A stretch of DNA of 13,393 nucleotides from an uncultured Collinsella sp. (GTDB lineage: Bacteria; Actinomycetota; Coriobacteriia; Coriobacteriales; Coriobacteriaceae). A program made the position numbers and the translations under genes. Below the pieces are notes generated by a model. The model saw only the letters and a list, made by a program, of their open reading frames with translations, did no database searches and had not been told where the DNA came from. The first letter of the stretch is position 1. Every line of letters starts with the position of its first letter. The stretch covers positions 1 to 13,393 of the forward strand of contig CALINZ010000119.1 of NCBI GenBank assembly GCA_938045085.1. The letters run 5' to 3'. Shown in pieces: positions 1 to 6,441 of this stretch.

Positions 1-297
1 TGCATACTGGATTTTGGGCGAAAGGCAGGCGCCATGGGCCGCATCCTGTAAAAAATGATCGGTCCTTGAGGCATTGGGGGTCCAGGACCAGGGCATTCAG
101 CGCGGTTTTGTGCACCCGTTCCCGCACCTGCGGACTCCGGGATGCTGAATACTCCAGATTTTGCACGCCGCCCCCTGGGGTACCTGCGGGCAAAAAGCAA
201 CCGCTCCGTCGAAGTATGCATTCGGCGGGGCGGTTTATGCAAAAAGGCGGTTGTGGATGCGTCGGTAGCTCGCTACAGCTTGAATCCCAGGACAGGT
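1..297. repeat. Dispersed intergenic repeat, copy R1 (cut by window edge)
   Basis: This stretch is an imperfect direct repeat of 2425-2719. The first 55 bases are identical, and about 85% match by eye over the rest with few indels. It contains a TGCTGAATACTCC motif at 143-155 and an inverted repeat at 199-213/221-235. It lies downstream of the minus-strand gene at 394-714, in the same orientation as R2 has to the permease gene. The open frames across it do not resemble any protein I know, and both copies carry matching non-coding hairpins, so I treat it as non-coding. Its left part lies outside the window. Confidence 0.85.
191..235 (-). terminator. Degenerate terminator-like hairpin in R1
   Basis: The arms are 199-213 and 221-235. 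Read on the minus strand, an A-C-C-G-C-rich arm is followed by its near-complement and then a TTTTT run (191-196 on the plus strand reads caaaaa). The equivalent hairpin in R2 is perfect. Here two positions become A-C mismatches in minus-strand RNA but stay G-U pairs in plus-strand RNA. It may be a weakened terminator for the gene at 394-714. Confidence 0.45.
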
Positions 298-318
298 TCA
301 TCTTTGGCAGGTTAATCT

Positions 319-360
319 GGGCAAACGCCGGACAACCATTAGGTGGCCCGGCGTTTGCCC
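319..360 (-). terminator. 13-bp inverted repeat downstream of the small hypothetical gene
   Basis: GGGCAAACGCCGG at 319-331 is perfectly complementary to 348-360, with a 16-nt loop. It begins 34 nt after the stop codon of the minus-strand gene at 394-714. No clean T-run follows on the minus strand, so it may stabilise the 3' end rather than terminate by itself. Confidence 0.5.
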
Positions 361-393
361 CGCTTTGCTGGGAATGTCTGTCGTTCAGTGCTC

Positions 394-714
394 TTACTGG
401 CCAGTCCAGTGTTGCGCATAGCTTTTAATGTCTTCGGTAAAACCGTCAAGATCGTCGAGAGTAATCACGCTGTCGATAAGCAAATTGGCTATCTCACGGT
501 GCATTGTACCGCGGCAAAGGTCGTTCACCAGCACTCCTGAGGACAGCTTATCCCTATTGATACGCTCTTCTAGCGCCCAAAATCTACTGGACGCTTCGCT
601 GTCGCCGTTCAGCATCTCAACGTACCGGCCGATGAGCTTTTCCATATAACGTTCTTGCCATTGAGGAAGCATTTTCTTAAACAGCTTCCAGTCGCTTTCG
701 GCTACGTCGCGCAT
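394..714 (-). CDS. Small conserved hypothetical protein (MRDVAESDWK family)
   Basis: This encodes 106 residues. I chose the ATG at 712-714 because GGAGA sits about 5 nt upstream and because I recall similar proteins in Firmicutes and Coriobacteriia beginning with M-(K/R)-(D/E)-x-AESDWK. A longer frame reaches 756 but has no ribosome-binding site. The protein is charged and appears all-helical: MRDVAESDWKLFKK, then LPQWQERYMEKLIGRYVEML, a FWALEERI helix, and a C-terminal VITLDDLDGF segment. There is no signal peptide or membrane helix. I cannot assign a function; some database relatives are labelled 'multidrug transporter', which the lack of membrane segments does not support. It stands alone between spacers, followed by a hairpin at 319-360. 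Base composition is a little less GC-rich than in the amino-acid genes. Confidence 0.75.
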   Translation of the reverse strand: MRDVAESDWKLFKKMLPQWQERYMEKLIGRYVEMLNGDSEASSRFWALEERINRDKLSSGVLVNDLCRGTMHREIANLLIDSVITLDDLDGFTEDIKSYAQHWTGQ

Positions 715-756
715 ATGTTCTCCGCTCGTCAAACGGGCTTTCCATTTGCCTTTCAT

Positions 757-1044
757 TCTATTTGGTTTTCGCTCGCAGGCGTGGATGAGAGGCTCTCTTC
801 AGCCTTCGAGATTGAGCTTGAATGATCCGTTGCCACAAAATGGACCTATCTACTACGTTTGCTACCACACCCTCGACCATGACAAAGATTGTAAAAATAA
901 AACCGCAGGTAGAAAGCTTGCCAGTTTTCGAAAAAGGCGGGTATGGTCGGCCCCTTCGGGCTAAACGTAGTAAATAGGCCCTTTTCTTGGCGCGCGGTCA
1001 GCTCAATGCTTATCTCCGTGCCGGAACTGACCCAATTGTTTGTT
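757..1044. other. Gene-free spacer, first part
   Basis: I see no credible gene here. It contains the inverted repeat described at 843-982 and, around 890-905, an AT-rich stretch. Short open frames on both strands have neither ribosome-binding sites nor recognisable protein sequence. Confidence 0.6.
843..982. repeat. Imperfect long inverted repeat with two conserved blocks
   Basis: The left arm (843-880) reads CCTATcTACTACGTTT, then 13 nt, then CGACCAT. The right arm (943-982), in reverse complement, reads CCTATtTACTACGTTT, then 13 nt, then CGACCAT. Both blocks and the 13-nt distance between them are kept although the 13-nt sequence differs. The arms are separated by about 62 AT-rich nt. I cannot tell whether this is an RNA structure, a binding-site pair or the ends of a small mobile element. 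Confidence 0.6.
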
Positions 1045-1111
1045 AGTTGCGGTGATATAGGGACTGTTTGGCGCTTTGGAGCCTCAAAACAGTCCCTATA
1101 TCACCGCAACT
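1045..1111. repeat. Long perfect hairpin, element e1 (25-bp arms)
   Basis: Positions 1045-1069 are perfectly complementary to 1087-1111, with a 17-nt loop that can form a further GGC/GCC pairing. It starts about 50 nt after the stop of the XRE gene (minus strand). There is no T-run on either side, so it is not a classic terminator. It shares ends (AGTTGCGGTG and GTTTGGC) and layout with element e2 at 2265-2334. Confidence 0.85.
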
Positions 1112-1161
1112 TGGAAGGGACGGGCGGTGTCGGATGAGTGGCGCTGGCGGGTTAGGGCGGT

Positions 1162-2082
1162 TTAGGCCTGTTTGCGGTGCTTCCATTGTTTGCGGCACCA
1201 GTGCATAAGCGCTTTTACGATGGGAATCGTGATGAGGATGACCCATGCGGGATGGGGCTGTCCCAGGCAGAACCACATGTAGAGGAACCAAGTTATGGCA
1301 GCTGCCGGGTAGACGGCGTCGACAAGCTTTGACAGATGACGTCGGTCGATGAAATCGCCAAGCGCGTAGTAGACGGGAATCAAAAAGACGAGGAAAAGTC
1401 CCGTAGTCCACACGCCGCAAATAATGCCGAGCGCCAGATAGGCGAGGGCGACAAGCACGGGGAAGGGGAACTTATTCCACGCGCGACCGAGCTTGGTGTG
1501 GAAATGCTTGCCATGATGGTCGAGCTTGTCGCGCGCCTCTTTCCAGCTGGAGAATTGTTCGCCGTCGATAACCACGGTGCCATCGGCATTGGTGTGCACG
1601 CTGTGCCCGTCGTCCTCTAGCGTGTCAATATGTACGCCGCCCGGCCCCACGTGCACCTCTTCACCCTTGCGGTCGTTGGTCACATGGATGCCGCTCCAGC
1701 CAACATGGACTTCCTCGCCTTTATTGGGATCAATGACGTGGATGCCGCGCGCAAGGGAAATATCGACAAGTGGTTTGTCGCCGCAATCGGCGTGCTCAGT
1801 AGAAGCCTCAACCTCGTCAGCCACATCCGCCGTCTCGGTGTCGGCACTGCCGTCCTCAAGGTCGTCGGCATCGCTAGCCGCTTCCCCATACAACAGCTCG
1901 TCCAACGACACGCCATACAGTGCGGCGAGCGCAATAAGGTTATCGGTATCGGGTGAGGACTCACTGCGCTCCCATTTACTGACAGCCTGGCGACTTACGC
2001 CCAGTTGGGCAGCAAGGGCCTCCTGAGAAAGACCGGCAGCTTTGCGGCGATCGACGAGACGCTGCGCCATCGCAAGGTCCAT
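1162..2082 (-). CDS. Membrane-anchored XRE-family transcriptional regulator
   Basis: This encodes 306 residues from the ATG at 2080-2082, preceded by AAAGGA at 6-nt spacing; an in-frame ATG at 2097 lacks a ribosome-binding site. Residues ~5-57 are a Cro/C1-type helix-turn-helix (LSQEALAAQLGVSRQAVSKW, then SSPDTDNLIALAALYGVSLDELL). An acidic linker (~66-105) follows. Residues ~113-170 hold three related units of about 19 residues: RGIHV..NKGEEVHVGWS, GIHV..RKGEEVHVGPG, GVHI. About four hydrophobic segments (near 206-225, 226-245, 256-274, 279-295) end in a basic tail, WCRKQWKHRKQ. The DNA-binding domain should therefore be cytoplasmic and tethered to the inner membrane. No target is evident. 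It is flanked by the related hairpins e1 and e2, and a dyad in its leader could be an autoregulatory site. The domain calls are firm; the regulatory role is inferred. Confidence 0.88.
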   Translation of the reverse strand: MDLAMAQRLVDRRKAAGLSQEALAAQLGVSRQAVSKWERSESSPDTDNLIALAALYGVSLDELLYGEAASDADDLEDGSADTETADVADEVEASTEHADCGDKPLVDISLARGIHVIDPNKGEEVHVGWSGIHVTNDRKGEEVHVGPGGVHIDTLEDDGHSVHTNADGTVVIDGEQFSSWKEARDKLDHHGKHFHTKLGRAWNKFPFPVLVALAYLALGIICGVWTTGLFLVFLIPVYYALGDFIDRRHLSKLVDAVYPAAAITWFLYMWFCLGQPHPAWVILITIPIVKALMHWCRKQWKHRKQA

Positions 2083-2155
2083 GGTGGTTCCTTTCATGTG
2101 GTGACCGTAATCGAATGAGGCGAGTATGCCGAAAACAACCGGTAGCGACCACCAT

Positions 2156-2167
2156 TTCTAGTTAGAA
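2156..2167. promoter_or_regulatory. Candidate operator and promoter of the XRE regulator
   Basis: TTCTA-GT-TAGAA is a 12-bp dyad 74 nt upstream of the regulator's start codon. On the minus strand it overlaps a possible -10 (TAACTA), with a possible -35 (TTGCGG) 18 nt upstream. An operator overlapping the promoter would suit autoregulation by an XRE protein. This is a sequence-pattern guess only. Confidence 0.3.
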
Positions 2168-2264
2168 TCTGCCCCAACCCTACCGCAACTACCAGTAGCA
2201 ACCCCTAACGACCTGCCATTTCATGACAAATGTCAGTGCAAATAACAACCAAGAGCCCTCTCGA

Positions 2265-2334
2265 TAAGTTGCGGTGGAATAGTTCCCGTTTGGCATAGCA
2301 GAGCCATAAACGGGAACTATTCCACCGCAACTTA
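2265..2334. repeat. Long perfect hairpin, element e2 (27-bp arms)
   Basis: Positions 2265-2291 are perfectly complementary to 2308-2334, with a 16-nt loop containing GGC/GCC. It belongs to the same family as e1: the ends AGTTGCGGTG, ATAG and GTTTGG are shared, while six internal positions of the arm differ and all six are compensated on the opposite arm. It lies 183 nt upstream of the XRE gene's start. Confidence 0.85.
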
Positions 2335-2383
2335 CTATTAGGCCACGCACTCGCAGAGTAGCTGCGGGTGCCTGGGGTAGGAT

Positions 2384-2595
2384 GCGGCGTGCATTTTTTG
2401 GAGTATTCAGCAGCCGAGGGCACCTGCATACTGGATTTTGGGCGAAAGGCAGGCGCCATGGGCCGCATCCTGTAAAAAACGAGCGGCTCTTGAGGCGTTG
2501 GGGGCTCAGAATCAGGACTTTAAGCGCTGTTTTGTGCGCCCGCTCCCGCACCCGCGGGCTCCGGGATGCTGAATACTCCGGAATTTGCACGTCGC
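2384..2595. repeat. Long-range inverted repeat within and beside R2
   Basis: GGAGTATTCAGCA at 2400-2412 is the exact complement of TGCTGAATACTCC at 2567-2579. The outer block GCGGCGTGCA (2384-2393) pairs with TGCACGTCGC (2586-2595) with one wobble-type difference; in R1 the right block reads TGCACGCCGC, a perfect match. The intervening ~155 nt includes the most conserved part of the repeat. The repeat unit therefore probably starts near 2384 rather than at 2425. Confidence 0.6.
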
Positions 2596-2719
2596 CCCCT
2601 GGGGTACCCGCGGGCAAAAAGCAACCGCCCCGCCGAAATATGCAATCGGCGGGGCGGTTTATGCAAAAATGCGATTGTGGTACATTACAGCTCGCTACAG
2701 CTTGAATCCCAGGCAGGTT
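2425..2719. repeat. Dispersed intergenic repeat, copy R2
   Basis: This is the second copy of the repeat seen at 1-297. It runs up to the stop codon of the minus-strand permease gene. It includes the terminator at 2616-2659 and the shared tail AGCTTGAATCCCAGG. Both copies sit 3' of minus-strand genes in the same orientation, so the unit seems to be a terminator-containing 3' element rather than a coding sequence. Confidence 0.85.
2616..2659 (-). terminator. Intrinsic terminator of the ABC transporter operon
   Basis: AACCGCCCCGCCGA at 2623-2636 is a perfect 14-bp complement of 2646-2659, with a 9-nt loop. On the minus strand the stem is followed by GC and then TTTTT. It begins 58 nt after the stop codon of the permease gene, in the right place and orientation to end that transcript. 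Confidence 0.8.
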
Positions 2720-4097
2720 ACTCGGCGCTCTTGAGGGCGCCGACCATGTCGATCTTGTTGAGCGTTCGGTTGGTGGCGAGGTTGACGATAAACGTAAAGC
2801 CAAAGGAAAGCACCACGGCGAGCACGTAGCTTAGCGGCTCGACTTCGACGTCAAAGTACAGCGACGGCATCTGCAAAATGTACGTAAAACTCTCGGCCAG
2901 CAAGCCGCCCAGCGGCACGCCCAGCGCAGCGCCGATCGCCGTGAGGATCAACGTCTCCTTGTTGACGTAGTGGTGCACCTCGCCGCGGCGGAAGCCCAGC
3001 ACCTTGATGGTTGCCAGTTCGCGCTTGCGCTCCGAAATGTTGGTGTTGGACAGCGTAAACACCACCACAAACGACAGGCACGCCGCCATAAAGGTCACGA
3101 GCACCACGACGGAATTGATAATTGTAAAGTTCGCTTCATAGTTCTCCCAATGCTCGGCCGTACTCGAAATCGTAAGCCAACCGTCACTCTTAAGATTCTT
3201 GCTAAACGCAATCTGGTCAGAAGATGAGCCCTTAAGCAGCACAAAGACGCCGTTAAGGCGCACGCTTCGACCGAACGCGCGCTCATAGGTGTCCTGCGTC
3301 ATGTAAAGCGTGTTGCCCAGATAGTTGAGTGAGATGTCACCAACCTTGACCTTAGCAACATTGAGCGACGAATCCTGGACGTGCGCCGTATCGCCCGGCT
3401 GAATCCCCAACACCAGCTGTGAACTTTTGCTCAGATACACGTCTCCGTCACGCAAAGACAGAGGTTCTTTGGACTCATCCTCCAGGCGCACGTAATCGCC
3501 CAAGTCACCCGCGCGGTCATCGGGAATCACGATGAGCTGCACGGTCTCGCTCTTGCCGCCAAACGTAAAGGTGACGTTGTCGGTCATAATCGGCAGGGTC
3601 GAGGTCACCGTCACGTTGGAATCATTGGCCGCGCTTCGCTCGTCGAGCGCCGCGCACGTCTGCGAAAAATCGTCGGGATTGGCAACCGCCAGCAGGTCAT
3701 AGCGCGTGATATGCCCGTACTGCTTGGGCGAAAGCGCCACCGACGTATCACGAATGCCCATTCCGCAGATCACGAGCGCCGTGCAACCGGCGATACCGAA
3801 GATGGTCATAAAGGCGCGCTTTTTGTAGCGGAACAGGTTACGCGCCGCCACCTTGTTTAAGAAGCCCATGCGGCGCCAGATAAAGCCGATGCGCTCGAGC
3901 AAGATGCGCGAGCCAGCGCGCGGGGCCTTGGGACGCATAAGCGAGGCCGGGGTCTCGGCCATCTCGTGGCGGCAGGCGATAATCGTGGCGCCCACCACGC
4001 CCACGGCAAACAGCGCCACCGAAACGATCGAGGACACGATGTCGTACGAAAGTAGCATCTGGGGCAGCGAGTACATGTCGTCGAACACCGTAAACAA
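2718..4097 (-). CDS. C-terminal half of the FtsX-like permease
   Basis: This holds about 458 residues in the frame following the shift. The only candidate initiation codon at the upstream end is a TTG at 4095-4097, without a ribosome-binding site, so independent translation is doubtful. The visible order is: YDIVSSIVSVALFAVGVVGATIIA membrane helix; conserved linker ETPASLMRPKAPRAGSRILLERI; RNLFRYKKRAFMTIFGIAGC entry to the second core domain; an extracytoplasmic beta-rich domain (~110-300); helix NSVVVLVTFMAACLSFVVVF; the FtsX signature ISERKRELATIKVLGFRRGEV; and two further helices. This second signature matches the pattern of the first half (EEERTLIGLYKALGYSRGRI), confirming a duplicated-domain permease. 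The stop codon abuts repeat R2. Confidence 0.6.
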   Translation of the reverse strand: MFTVFDDMYSLPQMLLSYDIVSSIVSVALFAVGVVGATIIACRHEMAETPASLMRPKAPRAGSRILLERIGFIWRRMGFLNKVAARNLFRYKKRAFMTIFGIAGCTALVICGMGIRDTSVALSPKQYGHITRYDLLAVANPDDFSQTCAALDERSAANDSNVTVTSTLPIMTDNVTFTFGGKSETVQLIVIPDDRAGDLGDYVRLEDESKEPLSLRDGDVYLSKSSQLVLGIQPGDTAHVQDSSLNVAKVKVGDISLNYLGNTLYMTQDTYERAFGRSVRLNGVFVLLKGSSSDQIAFSKNLKSDGWLTISSTAEHWENYEANFTIINSVVVLVTFMAACLSFVVVFTLSNTNISERKRELATIKVLGFRRGEVHHYVNKETLILTAIGAALGVPLGGLLAESFTYILQMPSLYFDVEVEPLSYVLAVVLSFGFTFIVNLATNRTLNKIDMVGALKSAE

Positions 4098-5463
4098 ATC
4101 CGATGATGTTACCGAGCACGCCGCCGATCAGACAAGCCCACAGCGCGTAGTCCACGTATTTGGACAGGATGCGCCCGCGCGAATAACCGAGCGCCTTATA
4201 CAGGCCGATGAGTGTGCGCTCCTCCTCGACCATGCGTGTGGCGGTGGTAAGGCTGATGAGCACGGCGACGATAAAGAAGATGAACGGGAACACCGTGGCG
4301 ATGGCTTCAATTGACGAGCTATCGCTCTCCACGCTCGAATAGCTTGCGATATTGCCGCGGTCCTGGATGTACCAGGTGCATTCGCCCAGATCGGAAAGCT
4401 CGGCGCGGGCATCGGCAAACTGTTGATCGGCGGCGGCGCGACGCTGATCCAGGTCGGCTTGCGCCTGCGCACGCTCGTCGCTGCCCTCGGCCATGCGATT
4501 GATGTTGTCCTGCTCAATCCCAAAGAGCATATTCGCCTGACGCTCAGCCGCGTCCAAGCTCGCCGGCGTGTCGACCGTCAGCTCCTGGGCGCGCGCCTTC
4601 TCACGCTCCTCGCGGATCTTCTCTATATTGCCCTTGACCTTGTTGATCTTTGCCGCGTAGGCATCCGAATAGGAGTTGAGGCTCTTGGCTCCCTCGACGA
4701 TCACGTGGACCGCGGAGTAGGAAGAAGATGTCGCGGCGTCCTCGCTCACATAGAACTTATAGTCCGCCGCCGAAGCAGCGCGAAAGGCGTTGACTGTCGA
4801 GTCGGAGCTCACATCAGTGGGGTCGAGGACCTCGGCCGTAATGGTGTAATCGCCCGCGGCAAACTGGTCCTTGGCGCTTTGATTGGACGAGCTCGCGTCA
4901 TTGGCGGCAAAACTCACCGTATCGCCGATTTTCTTGCCCGATGCCTTCAGGAACTTCGAAGTCACCGCGACTTCATCAGCGCTCTCGGGCAAATCGCCGT
5001 TCACGAGCACCGGCTGATCGATGTTCTCCTTGGAGAGACTCTGCACGACCACGCGCTCACGCGTTGTACCCACGGCGGTGTAGGCGGTCTCGGTGTAGAT
5101 GCCCTCGGCCGTTTCGACGCCATCGACCTCTTGTATGGCGTCGAGATCATCGTCAGTCAGGCCATAGGTCGACTGCACGTTAATGTCATAGACATTTTGC
5201 TGGTCGAAGTAGGCATCAACCGAATCACACAGGTCCTCGCAACCCGCCTTAAGGCCGCACATCACGCTCACGCCAAGCGCGGTGATGACCACGATTGACA
5301 AGAAGCGCTTAAGACTGCCTCGGATTGTGCGGTAGATGCCACGGCGAAAAACCGTCGGCACCATATCGTTTGAGCTTTGGGCAGTGCGGTAGGTCGTAAA
5401 ATCCTGCTCGCGCTCCGTGTTCTGCGCGTCGCGGCGTAGGCTGTTTTGGCGGTCTTGGTCCAT
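3838..5463 (-). CDS. N-terminal half of the FtsX-like permease (out of frame after ~residue 455)
   Basis: The ATG at 5461-5463 is only 5 nt after the ATPase stop codon, so translational coupling is likely; a GTG at 5473-5475 overlapping the ATPase stop is an alternative. Residues ~40-52 are basic, ~53-72 form the first membrane helix (FLSIVVITALGVSVMCGL), followed by a ~300-residue extracytoplasmic region. Part of that (~275-370) is rich in E, R, A, Q and K and should form a coiled coil (KVKGNIEKIREEREKARAQ; ADLDQRRAAADQQFADARAE). A second helix (TVFPFIFFIVAVLISLTTA) leads to the FtsX signature VEEERTLIGLYKALGYSRGR. After IGFV (about residue 455) the frame yields an arginine-rich, unrelated tail of about 86 residues that overlaps the true sequence in the other frame. 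Confidence 0.65.
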   Translation of the reverse strand: MDQDRQNSLRRDAQNTEREQDFTTYRTAQSSNDMVPTVFRRGIYRTIRGSLKRFLSIVVITALGVSVMCGLKAGCEDLCDSVDAYFDQQNVYDINVQSTYGLTDDDLDAIQEVDGVETAEGIYTETAYTAVGTTRERVVVQSLSKENIDQPVLVNGDLPESADEVAVTSKFLKASGKKIGDTVSFAANDASSSNQSAKDQFAAGDYTITAEVLDPTDVSSDSTVNAFRAASAADYKFYVSEDAATSSSYSAVHVIVEGAKSLNSYSDAYAAKINKVKGNIEKIREEREKARAQELTVDTPASLDAAERQANMLFGIEQDNINRMAEGSDERAQAQADLDQRRAAADQQFADARAELSDLGECTWYIQDRGNIASYSSVESDSSSIEAIATVFPFIFFIVAVLISLTTATRMVEEERTLIGLYKALGYSRGRILSKYVDYALWACLIGGVLGNIIGFVYGVRRHVLAAPDATFVRHRVLDRFGGAVCRGRGGRHDYRLPPRDGRDPGLAYASQGPARWLAHLARAHRLYLAPHGLLKQGGGA

Positions 5464-5468
5464 GGGCG

Positions 5469-6170
5469 CTACCACTCGATCGTCTCGATAGGCACGGGAT
5501 TTTGCTGGACCGTCTCGCTCTCCACGCGACCGTTCTTAAAGCGGATCAGGCGATCGGCCATGGGCGCCAGCGCGGAGTTGTGGGTGATGATGATGACCGT
5601 AATGCCCTGCTTGCGGCAAGTGTCCTGCAACAGTTGCAAGATCTGCTTGCCGGTTTTGTAGTCGAGTGCACCCGTGGGCTCGTCGCACAAAAGTAGCTTG
5701 GGGTTCTTGGCCAGCGCGCGGGCGATGGACACGCGCTGTTGCTCGCCGCCCGAAAGCTGCGCGGGGAAGTTGGCGAGGCGCTCACCCAAGCCAACCTGGC
5801 AAAGCGTTTGCTCGGCATCGAGCGAATCGGGGCAGATTTGCGCCGCAAGCTCAACATTTTCGAGCGCCGTCAGGTTGGGGACCAGATTGTAGAACTGGAA
5901 GACAAAGCCGACATCGGCGCGGCGGTATTCCACGAGCTGAGCCTCGTTGGCGGAGCTCACGTCGCGCCCGTCCACCGTCACGGTGCCGGAGGTCGCCGTA
6001 TCCATGCCGCCCAGAATGTTGAGCGCCGTGGTCTTGCCGGCACCCGAAGCACCCAAAATGATGGCGAGCTCGCCGCGCTCGACCGTAAAGCTCGCGCCGT
6101 CGAGTGCGTGAATGCGGGCGTCGCCCTCGCCGTATGCCTTGATGACGTCTTTGAATTCGATATAAGCCAT
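5469..6170 (-). CDS. ABC transporter ATP-binding protein (MacB/LolD type)
   Basis: This encodes 233 residues, full length for the family. Visible motifs: Walker A GASGAGKT (40-47), Q-loop Gln92 in FVFQFYNL, signature LSGGEQQR (139-146), Walker B LLLCDEPTGALD (159-170) with catalytic Glu164, and the switch His197 in ITHN. The LSGGEQQR / DEPTGALD pattern and the short length fit the subgroup that powers FtsX-like (MacB, LolCDE, BceAB) permeases, which act mechanically on extracytoplasmic substrates. The partner permease follows after 5 nt but is frameshifted. The start codon ATG at 6168-6170 has only a weak ribosome-binding site (GGGA, 9 nt). Substrate cannot be inferred; antimicrobial peptides, lipids and lipoproteins are all known for the family. 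Confidence 0.93.
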   Translation of the reverse strand: MAYIEFKDVIKAYGEGDARIHALDGASFTVERGELAIILGASGAGKTTALNILGGMDTATSGTVTVDGRDVSSANEAQLVEYRRADVGFVFQFYNLVPNLTALENVELAAQICPDSLDAEQTLCQVGLGERLANFPAQLSGGEQQRVSIARALAKNPKLLLCDEPTGALDYKTGKQILQLLQDTCRKQGITVIIITHNSALAPMADRLIRFKNGRVESETVQQNPVPIETIEW

Positions 6171-6369
6171 CGATCGGTTCCCATCTGGTCGGATAACTCT
6201 TTAGTATTACCCATTTCGCACCGACTAAAAAGGGACGGGTTTATTTTGGCAGGTTCTATATGGGGAAACGGCAGCTATAGATGAGGCGCCGGGGAGGCAG
6301 AGAAATCATCGATGGGGTCAGGCCGACCGCCAAACACAACGCACGCATCTCAATCTGTCAGCCAAATCA

Positions 6370-6400
6370 TTCGAACAGCTGTACGTTTCTATGATATGAT
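6370..6400 (+). promoter_or_regulatory. Candidate promoter of the GyrI-like gene
   Basis: TATGAT at 6395-6400 resembles a -10 box, with TCGAAC at 6371-6376 as a weak -35 at 18-nt spacing. The start codon is about 40 nt downstream. The divergent spacer 6171-6441 holds no other gene that I can see. Confidence 0.35.
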
Positions 6401-6441
6401 TCCGCTATCTAAGCAGGCCAATACGCAGAAAGGCGGCCAAC

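Larger units (their letters stand above)
2718..5463 (-). pseudogene. FtsX-like ABC transporter permease, frameshifted
   Basis: Two adjacent frames together make one two-domain permease of about 915 residues. Frame one ends native sequence at WACLIGGVLGNIIGFV; native sequence resumes in the next frame at TVFDDMYSLPQMLL, near 4097. Joining them needs a one-base skip, or restoration of a lost segment of 3n+2 bases. Relatives that I recall have about six further residues at this point (the end of a membrane helix), which favours a short deletion. Expected order: N-terminal membrane helix, large extracytoplasmic domain with coiled coil, FtsX helices 2-4, then a second such domain and three more helices. 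If the shift is real, no full permease is made; a sequencing error cannot be excluded. The upstream ATPase is intact. Confidence 0.75.

Noticed and set aside
2224..2235. TGACA-AA-TGTCA dyad as an operator
   Set aside because: It is short and 140 nt from the XRE start with no promoter next to it; chance occurrence is plausible.
2189..2803. A 204-codon minus-strand frame across R2 and matching frames in R1
   Set aside because: The repeats are better explained by conserved non-coding hairpins; the frames have no convincing ribosome-binding site and overlap the end of the permease.
4085..4110. Programmed ribosomal frameshifting in the permease
   Set aside because: There is no slippery heptamer with downstream structure that I can see, and sequence appears to be missing at the junction, so mutation or error is simpler.
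4423..5298. A 291-codon plus-strand open frame
   Set aside because: It is antisense to the permease, has no ribosome-binding site, and its protein is a low-complexity Arg/His/Leu/Val mix typical of the opposite frame of GC-rich genes.
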